Source: Pannonibacter sp. XCT-53
GTDB lineage: Bacteria; Pseudomonadota; Alphaproteobacteria; Rhizobiales; Stappiaceae
Assembly: GCF_009915765.1 (NCBI RefSeq)
Contig: NZ_JAABLQ010000001.1
Location: 3,038,001-3,102,000, forward strand
DNA length: 64,000 bases
Direction of reading: 5' to 3'
Numbering within the stretch: position 1 is the stretch's first letter; each line of letters begins with the position of its first letter. This document shows positions 1 to 8,208 of this stretch, piece by piece. The notes beneath the pieces were generated by a model. That model saw nothing but the letters and a program-made list of their open reading frames with translations. It ran no database searches and was not told the DNA's origin. The translations under genes and the position numbers were made by a program.

Positions 1-997
1 CTGGTAACGCATCACAACGATCAAGCAAGTAGATCAACGCATTCCTATCTGATCTATCAAGTATAACCTTTCTGTCTCCAAATCTCTTGAGCGCGCGGCT
101 TGACTTTGGTGATAGCCAATTGCGGTCTGCTGCAACATTGCGTATCTCACAGGCTGCGAGGTGGAGCCTTTTCTGCGTAGGTCGTCGCGTTTTGGCGAGC
201 AGGTTTTTACTCTGTTTTTCAATTCTTCCAACCACATTTAATATTACCGCATCATGATTTTCGATCCCACCCTTTGCGCATGGCAGCTCAGTAGTGTTCT
301 TGCATATCTGAGCCCCGGACAACCAGTTCCTGAGTGCAATTGTTTCATCTTGAAGAAGAGCCAAGGTGTCGGCAACGTTAAGGACATGCTCGATTGCAGC
401 GTGCTCGCGCTTCGAGAGTCTTGCAGAGCGCGTCGCAGCCTTGCTCAGAGCAGATGCTGCTGCCCGCCAGCGCCTTTCCAATGCAAACGCGCGAAGTCGC
501 TCCAATGCAACCTCGGCGAAAACCTGATCTGTATCAGGTACCTTCTGGTTTTCCCTCTCAGGGCAGTGCTCAGTAGTGCAATGAACGGCGGACTTCGTGG
601 GCAGTGCGAGGTCGTATTCCTCTAGGTTCCAGTCTGCTTCCGTGTGGTCCCAACGGACGGTTTCTACCCGGTGGAATGTTCCTCTGATCGCATCGGTTTG
701 ATTGGCCTTGAAGAAACTCTCTGACGTTATCTCGGGTTCGAAATCAAGGTTTGGAAGGATCTCCGGAAGTGTTTCATTTTCTGACGCTCCGTTTCGCGGT
801 TGGGCCGGCTGAAGTGTGGACTGATCATCTACAGGCGGCGGGATGTTGACCGCTTCATTTCGACTCCTCGACCGTGTCGCTCCAAGAGATCCTTGGTGAT
901 CGATCTCTTGATCCGCGCTGGCTTCCGATCGATGAAACAGCCATCTCACAACGAGATTGAACTTTCGAATCAATGCCCACCCCGAACCCTTGAACAC
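1..997 (-). CDS. Unknown protein, partial (C-terminus beyond left edge)
   Basis: One minus-strand frame stays open from an in-frame TAA at 1009-1007 down to base 1, about 332 codons, so this is a real gene cut by the window edge. Possible starts are GTG at 997 or TTG at 973, the latter just after a GGGGTGGG purine run. The N-terminal ~25 residues are basic and hydrophobic (KFNLVVRWLFHRS), followed by an acidic, proline-rich stretch. The visible C-terminal half is Arg/Lys/Ala-rich and helical (ALERRWRAAASALSKAATRS, then RIEKQSKNLLAKTRRP). I recognise no family. It begins 25 bases after the AIPR stop codon in the same direction, so it is probably the last visible gene of the defence operon. Its GC is lower than the chromosome to the right. 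Confidence 0.6.
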   Translation of the reverse strand, partial: MFKGSGWALIRKFNLVVRWLFHRSEASADQEIDHQGSLGATRSRSRNEAVNIPPPVDDQSTLQPAQPRNGASENETLPEILPNLDFEPEITSESFFKANQTDAIRGTFHRVETVRWDHTEADWNLEEYDLALPTKSAVHCTTEHCPERENQKVPDTDQVFAEVALERLRAFALERRWRAAASALSKAATRSARLSKREHAAIEHVLNVADTLALLQDETIALRNWLSGAQICKNTTELPCAKGGIENHDAVILNVVGRIEKQSKNLLAKTRRPTQKRLHLAACEIRNVAADRNWLSPKSSRALKRFGDRKVILDRSDRNALIYLLDRCDALP

Positions 998-1021
998 GAC
1001 ATATCGTTACTTCAACTTTCA

Positions 1022-2848
1022 TCAAGGACAATCGCCCGTATTTTTTTGTGCTCGCAACTCTTGAACTGAAGCTTGTGGGGCGGGGAAGTGCGCAGATCGA
1101 ATTTTGGTCCAAGTGTCTGCGCGTTTCGCCACCTCTGAAATCTGCTGACCAGGGGCGATCCTATTGAACTCGGCATTCACGATCACGGCCCATTCCCAGA
1201 GCAGGTCCCGAAAATCACTCGAGATCCCTTGCCGCATCCATATCTGCTCCAGGTCGAGCCGATCGCCAAGTCGGTCTGCAACGACCGACACGACGTAGGT
1301 CGCGATGTTGACCCACCCCTGGCGAAACACGTCCTTTGATTGCTTTGTCTTGATCATGCTTTCGATCGCCTTGAAAAGGATGACCTTGGCTATCATCGCC
1401 CGATACCAGCGGACATCGAGCGGGCTTGGCACAATTGTCGGGTCGTCATCCAGAGCCGCCATGAAGGCCGCAAAGTTCTTTTCGCCAGCCATGGCGACCT
1501 GGTTCGGCTTTCCGCGCCACGCTTCATGGTACTTGGCGATGTCATTCTTGGTAAGCTTGCGTTTCGGCGAGATCATCTCCTGCAGTTTCCGACGCTTGGC
1601 CGGTGTGTTGCCATCTCTCAGCAACATCACGTTGTATGCGCCAGCAGCACGCTCATAGAACCACCGCGTCGCGCCGTCGGGGCACCAAGTCTCGTTTGCC
1701 AGTTTTTCAAGTTGGACATGGAATGGGCGGTTGGCAGACAGGTCGGACATCTTCACCGCGTTCTGACTGTTCGCATAGCGGGACACGCTGCTGATCAGCC
1801 GCTCACGCGCTTCATCCTGCGCCCCCTTGAGAATGATGATCTTCGCCGGGACCATGACATGGCTCAAGTCGATGGTCCTATCGTCGCGGGACGCAAAATA
1901 GATGGTTGAGGTTGTCTGGCCACCGTTTACGATCTGCAGACCCTTCAGAAACGAAAGACCCAGGTTCCCGTCGTCAGACCTCTCGAACGCCGCTTCGTCG
2001 CAGACGAGGACTAGCCCGTTATTGAACGCAAGGAAGTGCTCCGGTTCCTTTCGCAACGTTTCGACGATCCCCTTGTTCACCGAGCGCTTTGCGCCGAGGA
2101 AAGTCCGGACATTTGCTTCAAGCAGACGACTACCGAAACGCAGGTAAAGATCGCGGATGATCTGCCCCGGAATTGCAGTAAGGGCGTACTCGTAATCGGC
2201 ATCCGGATCCGGGACGTGGACGCAGGGAAGCGGTCGACCTATCGACAGGACAAAGCTGAGGGCCAGCTCGTCTCGAGGCTTACCGTCGGTGTGGCGGAAC
2301 AGCCTCTCCATATCCATGGCCTCGACGGCGACCATCTTGCCGTGAACTTCCTTGTTCGAGAAGCGTTTGGTCTTGGTCTTGCCATCGGTGATCAAGAGCA
2401 CCCGAAGGCGGTCGATATCGTTCCAGCGAGACCTGATGGTCGCGACCAGGTCCCGAACTGGATGGGTAGGGTCAATCTTGGCGTCCAGATTTCCGCTCGC
2501 CGCGCGAAACAGAAACCGCACGCCTTCACTAGCGGTAGTCGTGGCATCCGTGTCGTTCAGGTCCAACAGTTCGTCAGTGCCGAAATAGTGGGTCACGAAG
2601 AGGTCGAGAGCCGTTTCATCGGAGCTGAGCGCATAGCCTGTAATGCGGAGTTTCCCGTTGCCAACCTTGCCGCTCCAGTGGCAAACAGTTGGCGCCTCGC
2701 AGATCCCGGTTTCTGCGACATGCTCCATGACCATTTCCGCAAAAACGAGCTCATCCGAAGGAAATGGGCCTTCGCCGGCCTCTACGCGCTCGGCGATGAT
2801 GGTCTGCAGATCGGAACGAAAGTTGCGGTGAAATTCGTCGAGGCTCAT
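1022..2848 (-). CDS. AIPR family (abortive infection phage resistance) protein
   Basis: About 608 residues from ATG 2848, one base after the upstream stop codon; an in-frame TTG at 2863 would add five residues and overlap the neighbour by 14 bases. The AIPR signature is clear: NVRTFLG, then VNKGI followed by a T-x-x-P-x-x-F-x-x-FNNG block, then IVNGGQTT, all in the middle of the protein. The family (Pfam AIPR) is known from phage-resistance and restriction loci; its biochemical activity is not settled. Here it is the fifth consecutive gene of a translationally coupled operon after the WYL, sigma, GHKL, Z1 and nuclease genes, which supports a defence role. No signal peptide or membrane segment is visible. 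Length is normal for the family. Confidence 0.88.
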   Translation of the reverse strand: MSLDEFHRNFRSDLQTIIAERVEAGEGPFPSDELVFAEMVMEHVAETGICEAPTVCHWSGKVGNGKLRITGYALSSDETALDLFVTHYFGTDELLDLNDTDATTTASEGVRFLFRAASGNLDAKIDPTHPVRDLVATIRSRWNDIDRLRVLLITDGKTKTKRFSNKEVHGKMVAVEAMDMERLFRHTDGKPRDELALSFVLSIGRPLPCVHVPDPDADYEYALTAIPGQIIRDLYLRFGSRLLEANVRTFLGAKRSVNKGIVETLRKEPEHFLAFNNGLVLVCDEAAFERSDDGNLGLSFLKGLQIVNGGQTTSTIYFASRDDRTIDLSHVMVPAKIIILKGAQDEARERLISSVSRYANSQNAVKMSDLSANRPFHVQLEKLANETWCPDGATRWFYERAAGAYNVMLLRDGNTPAKRRKLQEMISPKRKLTKNDIAKYHEAWRGKPNQVAMAGEKNFAAFMAALDDDPTIVPSPLDVRWYRAMIAKVILFKAIESMIKTKQSKDVFRQGWVNIATYVVSVVADRLGDRLDLEQIWMRQGISSDFRDLLWEWAVIVNAEFNRIAPGQQISEVAKRADTWTKIRSAHFPAPQASVQELRAQKNTGDCP

Positions 2849-2849
2849 G

Positions 2850-3854
2850 TCAATCCAGTCCAAATTCGTTGATCAACTCCGAAAGTCCGATCGAGGGAAC
2901 TCCGAGCGCGTCGAGGTCGAGCATATAGGCAGCTGAGCGGATGGCAGCTGGAAGTGACGCGCGCGTGAGACGCGGCATGTTACCTTCCGCACGGAACGCC
3001 CTTGCGTCCTTCAATGTCAGTGTGCGCCCGTAGAGTGCTGCATGCTCGTCGAGGTACCCCATCACCATGAGAAGTGCTTCGAACCCGCGTTGCACTCCGG
3101 CCAGTCCGAACCTTTCTCGGAGTTCTGTCACAAGACCGACGAGCGAGATCCCATCGGTATTCTCCTCGAAGCGAAAGGCGCACAGGAAGTTGGGCGCCCG
3201 GTCAGCATCCAGCTGTTCGATGCTGTTGATCCGCGCGAGGAAGCTGCCAGTCCGGACCGTGCTCTTCACCTCGATCGCGCCCCCCCGAACGTAGAAGTCC
3301 TGTGCCGCCCGCAGCGGTCCCTGCCAGCAGTCGAGAGCACCCGCCCCAATGGAAGTGTCCGCCAGCAATCTGAGCATCCAGAGTTCGCCGAGCAGGCCGA
3401 TCTGCGCGTCGGACGAAAGAGGGCGGTGCGTTCGAGCCATGAAAGCCTGCCACTCCCTGACCCGTTCGAGGAAGGCCCCCACAACGTCACGGCTCGCGCT
3501 GTTGGCTGCAGTCTCGAGCGTTCTCAAGACATCCACGACCATTATGGCGAAGATGTCGGGTGAGCCCTCTGACCGCCTCACGAGGGCGATCGCCGTCTTG
3601 CCTGCGAATACCGCTTGACCCTCGATACAAGAGACGTCGAAACCCTTGCCTTCAGGCAGCTGCGCCGGATTGACCGGCCACGATCCGGGAAAGGAGACGA
3701 TCAAGGCTTCCCGACCGAGCGGAAAGTGACAGCCAGCTTCAACCGAGACGGAGCCCATCCCGGTGAGGTGGACAAATCGCCAGTCTTCCGCCGCTTCTTG
3801 GCGTGCGAGCGCTCGCCAGGCACGCGCAATTCCCTCTTCAGTCCACCCACTCAT
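2850..3854 (-). CDS. PD-(D/E)XK motif protein (DUF4420 type), putative nuclease
   Basis: 334 residues. The catalytic signature is readable: GLLGELW with Glu157, then QDF with Asp186, then IEVKS with Glu195 and Lys197, the E...D...ExK layout of the PD-(D/E)XK fold. DUF4420 proteins are predicted restriction-like endonucleases and typically sit beside Z1 helicases and AIPR proteins, as here. Its ATG lies 17 bases inside the end of the Z1 gene, and its stop is followed at once by the AIPR start, so translation is probably coupled. All catalytic positions are intact, so I expect an active DNA-cleaving subunit of the operon; that activity is inferred, not shown. Confidence 0.87.
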   Translation of the reverse strand: MSGWTEEGIARAWRALARQEAAEDWRFVHLTGMGSVSVEAGCHFPLGREALIVSFPGSWPVNPAQLPEGKGFDVSCIEGQAVFAGKTAIALVRRSEGSPDIFAIMVVDVLRTLETAANSASRDVVGAFLERVREWQAFMARTHRPLSSDAQIGLLGELWMLRLLADTSIGAGALDCWQGPLRAAQDFYVRGGAIEVKSTVRTGSFLARINSIEQLDADRAPNFLCAFRFEENTDGISLVGLVTELRERFGLAGVQRGFEALLMVMGYLDEHAALYGRTLTLKDARAFRAEGNMPRLTRASLPAAIRSAAYMLDLDALGVPSIGLSELINEFGLD

Positions 3855-6705
3855 TGAGGCCTCCCCACAGTACGCTGTTGGCGATGTACCTCGAATTGGA
3901 AACCCTTCTCTCAGAGCTGCTTGACGGAAAACTGATTGCCCAGCCGACTACGGGATCGGCATCCTTGAGCTCTTCGACCTCGGCACCCTCGGGATCGATC
4001 AGATAGAGCATCAGGAGACCACGCTCCCGGCGCGCCCGGACGCCTGCTTCGGCGTCTCCTTCCCCAAGAAGGTGACGGATCTGCGGACCTCTCGGCTCTG
4101 ACGGAGGCTCCCGGCCCTCGTTGCGATCGGTATCGTTGCGCCACGTTTTCTTGCTGAGGCAGAGCGCAGCCTTCCATTCTGCTTCCGTCAGATCGATGGC
4201 CTGATCGCGAGGCGAGATCAGGGTCTTGATAGAATAACGATCCGCATGTTCGGTCGTTCTCCTCCGCTTCAGCATGTTGACCGAAGAGCTGCCGACCTTG
4301 CGATGCTTGTCGTCCGGGCCCGCGTCCTTTCCGATCAGCGCAACAGTCCAGCTCGTGAGTTCACCATCCTTGTTCATCTCCTCGATGAAGTCCGCAATCA
4401 GCGGACTCATGATCCGGAAACTGGCAGGGTGGGTTCTGTAGTCCCGCAGGAACGAGATTACGCTTAAGGCAGGCACATCTCGCCAAAGGTGACCGTTCCA
4501 CTTCTGACCTTGTGGAACGAAATGCTGATCATTCAGATCCGTCGATGGACCGAGTGCGTTGACGAACCGATCCGTGGCCTTGAAGTTCGCCGCGATGTCG
4601 TCCTTGCGGTTGGGGAACACGATAGTCTGCAGAAGGTCGCCCGAATATGTCAGCTGCATCGCTCGAGCGTTTCTCATCTTGGCCCGAGAGGTCACCGTTA
4701 GCACCGAATGCGATTTCACACGCAGACCGAACTGTTTCGGCGTGGCGCCAGCCGCGACCAAGTTGTCGAACTCCTGACGCAACTCTTCAGCGGCATCGGC
4801 GATATGGCCGAACCACTCAACCATTTCCTGCGACGTGTAGAGGCGACAGACATCAAGGTAGCCGTCGCGGTAGCCAAACCAGCGCCCCATCTGCATGAGC
4901 GTGTCGTACATGCGCGCGGTCCGAAGGAAGTAGCTTGTGCAGAGACCCTCCAGCGTCAGACCGCGCGCCAGCTTGTCGCCACCGATGGCAATCACCTTGA
5001 GGCCGGCGCCATCATTTTCGGCGTAGTCGAGTGCGTCCTTGGCCGTGCCGTTTATCTCGCGGACGCGAATGTCGGACAGCACTTCGGGGAGGACAGCGCG
5101 AATGTCGGCCCACGAGAAGTCCTCCAGCGCTTCGCCTTCGACGAAGGCGGAACGGATACGCTGCATGCCTGGCAAAAATGTTTCCTGATACTCAGTGCGC
5201 ATTGACGCTTCGAGGTTGTCGAGCTCGATGCCGCGGGTGTAGCGGCCCTTCATATCTCGCACGTACTCTGCGACTTGGTTGACAACAGCGTTCTGTACCG
5301 AAGTGAAGCGGGTAACGTGGATGAGCATCGAGGAGTGTTTGCTGCCCTGTCCGCGCAGCTTCCTGACGGCACAGGCATAGAAGAAGGAGCGGATTGCTTC
5401 TGCGAGCGAGTCCGGCACACGATTCTCCCCCTGCCATCGCGGCCGGTAGCCGTTCTTGTGTCGTTGCGGCATCCACGGCTGGAACTCATCGTCCGAAAGC
5501 GGGCGTACCAGAGGCAGGTCTTCCGGCGTGCTGGAGGCTGATCCGAACACACGGCCCGGTCCGACATAATTCGATGGCGCCGCAAGGCTGGTGATGAAGG
5601 CTGCGGGGAAGAGGTCCGGTCCGTGCTCCTGAGTCTCCGCGCGGTCATGAATGAAGATATTCGCAAAGGGTGTCGCAGTGTAACCGACATAGGCCTTCCG
5701 CGAGAAATGGTGGAGGATCGACCGGATCAACCTGTTGATCGTCTTGGGCTCGTGTTCGAGATCCGGGGTGCCGAACTCGTCCACGACATCTTCACCGGTG
5801 TCGACAGATCCGTGATCGGACTCGTCGTCGATCACCATGAGAGGCAGGTTGGTGACGAGTTTGCGCCCTGTTTCGGGGTCGACGTGATTGGCCACACGGT
5901 TGCGGATCCAGTGCAGCAGGCGCTCGAGTACCGTCTTGTTCTTCTTGACCACGAACAACCACGGTCGCTCTTCCGGGCTGATGTTCATCTTCGCCGCAAC
6001 GGCCGTATTGAAATCGCCCTTGTCGCTTCGGTTCGTTGCGGCGTTGGGACGGACCGACATGTCCTTGTCGATCAGCCCCACGCCTACCGCCGGGAGCTCG
6101 TCAGCATCCGCAATGGTGGCAAAACCGAGGAACCCCTCGTCCAGTCGGATCTGGGTCTGTGCTCGAAGGTTATTGTGCAGGCCAGCGAGCACGATGATGA
6201 TCTTGTAACCGGCGTCGGCGGCCTTGCAGATTAGTCCGGTATAGTTGCCTGTCTTCCCCGACTGGACGTGGCCCACGACCAGCCCGCGACGATCCCAGGT
6301 GCCTTCACGAGTCGGGTCCTCGAGCTGCGAAAGGACTTCGTCAGTGGCGACGTCGAGAGCATCGAGGGCCGTCCAAGGGATGCGCGCTTCCATGTACTCC
6401 GAATAACGCTGCCAATAGGTCCAGCCCTTCTTCCTTTCTGCATCAAGCCAGGCGACATGGTCCTCACCGCTCGACAGGGTGGCGTTCTCGCCCACCGTGC
6501 GGCTTGAACGGCGGATCAATTCGTCAACGAGCGCGTCCCGATCAACAAGGGCAAAATCGTCCTCCATCATGATCGAAAGCTTGGTCAGCTCCTTCTCGAT
6601 CAGTTCCGGAGTGACAGGGCTCTGAGCGCGTTCCGCAGCAAGGCGAAGCATGTTCTGGGCCATAGAAAGGATTGAATCGAAGGCCTTCTGGCTTGAAATC
6701 GTCAT
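3838..6705 (-). CDS. Z1 domain protein, superfamily II helicase-like ATPase
   Basis: 955 residues. Walker A is GHVQSGKT at 145-152, Walker B-like VIDDES at 291-296 and a TAT motif at 343-345. The Z1 portion contains IGGDKLARGLTLEGL (574-588) and QMGRWFGYR (605-613), the family's motif VI equivalent. Z1 proteins are the helicase/translocase component of restriction-type loci that also encode GHKL ATPases, DUF4420 nucleases and AIPR proteins (Iyer, Abhiman and Aravind 2008). The start ATG overlaps the GHKL stop in an ATGA, and the 3' end overlaps the nuclease gene by 17 bases, so this is mid-operon. All core ATPase motifs appear intact. It is expected to be cytoplasmic and to act on DNA. Confidence 0.92.
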   Translation of the reverse strand: MTISSQKAFDSILSMAQNMLRLAAERAQSPVTPELIEKELTKLSIMMEDDFALVDRDALVDELIRRSSRTVGENATLSSGEDHVAWLDAERKKGWTYWQRYSEYMEARIPWTALDALDVATDEVLSQLEDPTREGTWDRRGLVVGHVQSGKTGNYTGLICKAADAGYKIIIVLAGLHNNLRAQTQIRLDEGFLGFATIADADELPAVGVGLIDKDMSVRPNAATNRSDKGDFNTAVAAKMNISPEERPWLFVVKKNKTVLERLLHWIRNRVANHVDPETGRKLVTNLPLMVIDDESDHGSVDTGEDVVDEFGTPDLEHEPKTINRLIRSILHHFSRKAYVGYTATPFANIFIHDRAETQEHGPDLFPAAFITSLAAPSNYVGPGRVFGSASSTPEDLPLVRPLSDDEFQPWMPQRHKNGYRPRWQGENRVPDSLAEAIRSFFYACAVRKLRGQGSKHSSMLIHVTRFTSVQNAVVNQVAEYVRDMKGRYTRGIELDNLEASMRTEYQETFLPGMQRIRSAFVEGEALEDFSWADIRAVLPEVLSDIRVREINGTAKDALDYAENDGAGLKVIAIGGDKLARGLTLEGLCTSYFLRTARMYDTLMQMGRWFGYRDGYLDVCRLYTSQEMVEWFGHIADAAEELRQEFDNLVAAGATPKQFGLRVKSHSVLTVTSRAKMRNARAMQLTYSGDLLQTIVFPNRKDDIAANFKATDRFVNALGPSTDLNDQHFVPQGQKWNGHLWRDVPALSVISFLRDYRTHPASFRIMSPLIADFIEEMNKDGELTSWTVALIGKDAGPDDKHRKVGSSSVNMLKRRRTTEHADRYSIKTLISPRDQAIDLTEAEWKAALCLSKKTWRNDTDRNEGREPPSEPRGPQIRHLLGEGDAEAGVRARRERGLLMLYLIDPEGAEVEELKDADPVVGWAISFPSSSSERRVSNSRYIANSVLWGGLNEWVD

Positions 6706-8204
6706 TGTGGGTCTTTCAATTGAAGGGATGCAATGAGGTCAAGGTGCCGATCGAATGGGGGCGTGCGACCGAGCCGCTCCCGCGCCTCAGTCGGACTGAG
6801 CCCGCGGAACTTCACCAGTGCTTCAAACATCGAGGACAGGGTCTCCATTACCTCGGTCTCGGCCGATCCGGTGAAACCAGTTCTCGGCGTTTCCTTGTCT
6901 TCCGCCGTATCCAGCCAGATACGCTGCACGGGCACTGTCTCTTCGATAAGCCTCAGAAGAGCGAGGATGTCTGGCTTGAGTGGGCCGGCGCGATCGAGGA
7001 TTGAGGCGACAAGATCATGGTCACGAGCGATCCGGTAAGACGTTCCTTGTGCAGAACGCCGCACTTTCCAGGCTTCGGCGACTGCGTTCGGGCGCGTGCC
7101 TGAGGTCGGGGTCACATGTCCCCGGTGGGCGAAGACCCGCCGCGCCGTGTCGCGCGTTTCTGTTGCGAGACGATGAAGCTGGGATCGAAGGCGCACCGGG
7201 GGGCTCGCCGTCGATTTCAGGACATTGATCTTCCAATCGGCATCCGCGCTGTTCGGTATGTCGAGCCGGATCCGAGCGAGCCTGTGAGCCTCATCGCGCG
7301 GCCATGGCTTGCCGCCTTCGCCGAGGCCAAGCCACCCCCCAGCGAGGAGGAGACGCTTGTTGCGGTAGACGTAGAAGCCCTCCTGCTGCGTCCATCCTCC
7401 GGGCCCCGCCGCCGCTTCCTGTTCGGTAGGCTTGAGCATGTCGCGATGAGGAAGGACGTGGCATTGCACGGTAACACCGGTGGTGTGGAGGATCCGATAC
7501 TCGGGACTTTCGAGCGCCTTGCCGGGATGACCGAGTAGGTACGGATCCCAAGGCTTCAATCCTCTGCCATTGAGCGAGAGGCGCAGCATGGGCAGCTGAC
7601 CATCGATGAGGCGATGGAAGGTCATCGCAAGATGCGCCTCCACGCGATCCGCGAGCTCGATCATGTCGGTGGCTGCAAAGCCATCGGTTACAATGCGGTC
7701 CAGTTTCTCCCAGAGCACGACAGTGCCGTGGGCCATCTGGTCCAGCGGCGCGAGCAGATGCTCTGATCCCGGCGTCGGCCCCTCGAAGAGCGGCCAATCG
7801 GCACCGGGCTCCTGGCCGATGAGATCGAGGTCCCAGCGCAGGCAGACGACCGGCCCACCTTCCTTCCGACTGGCGACGGTGAGCCGCCGAGCCTGAGAGA
7901 AGCTGGCCGTCTTCAGGCCCAGCCCGAAGCGCCCGAGGTCGGTGGCGGCGCGTTCAGCCCTCGGATCGCGTGCGCCAAGGCGCATGCCAGCCTCAAGAGT
8001 CGCGTCGTCCATGCCTTCACCGTCATCGACGATTCTTACCCAGCTCTCTGGACCGGCCCATTCAAGATGAATGGCGACGTTGCGCGCATTTGCGGCGATG
8101 GAATTGTCAACCAGATCGGCCAGTGCAGTGGGAGGCGCGTAGCCGAGTCCACGAAGGGACTCAAGCATCGATCCAGCATGAGGAGGAGCATTTCTTACAC
8201 CCAT
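6702..8204 (-). CDS. GHKL ATPase (paraMORC/MORC-like)
   Basis: 500 residues. The Bergerat ATP-binding fold is explicit: an N-box in ALADLVDNSIAANA (27-40, with Asp33/Asn34), the G1 box DDGEGMD (60-66) and the G2 box LGRFGLGLKTAS (90-101). The rest shows no familiar catalytic domain. Prokaryotic paraMORC proteins pair with superfamily II helicases and nucleases in restriction-like systems and are thought to clamp or remodel DNA in an ATP-dependent way. ATG 8204 lies four bases after the sigma-factor stop, and the 3' end overlaps the Z1 start by four bases. Alternative readings (Hsp90 or histidine kinase) are unlikely given the context and the absence of other domains. Confidence 0.9.
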   Translation of the reverse strand: MGVRNAPPHAGSMLESLRGLGYAPPTALADLVDNSIAANARNVAIHLEWAGPESWVRIVDDGEGMDDATLEAGMRLGARDPRAERAATDLGRFGLGLKTASFSQARRLTVASRKEGGPVVCLRWDLDLIGQEPGADWPLFEGPTPGSEHLLAPLDQMAHGTVVLWEKLDRIVTDGFAATDMIELADRVEAHLAMTFHRLIDGQLPMLRLSLNGRGLKPWDPYLLGHPGKALESPEYRILHTTGVTVQCHVLPHRDMLKPTEQEAAAGPGGWTQQEGFYVYRNKRLLLAGGWLGLGEGGKPWPRDEAHRLARIRLDIPNSADADWKINVLKSTASPPVRLRSQLHRLATETRDTARRVFAHRGHVTPTSGTRPNAVAEAWKVRRSAQGTSYRIARDHDLVASILDRAGPLKPDILALLRLIEETVPVQRIWLDTAEDKETPRTGFTGSAETEVMETLSSMFEALVKFRGLSPTEARERLGRTPPFDRHLDLIASLQLKDPQ

Positions 8205-8208
8205 CCCG

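Noticed and set aside
34..237. 67-residue minus-strand frame
   Set aside because: It lies inside the long partial gene in another frame and shows no coding pattern.
855..1112. Minus-strand frame beginning at an ATG that overlaps the AIPR stop (MKVEVTICRV)
   Set aside because: It closes after ~55 residues, whereas the adjacent frame stays open to the window edge. I kept it only as a possible frameshifted start of that gene.
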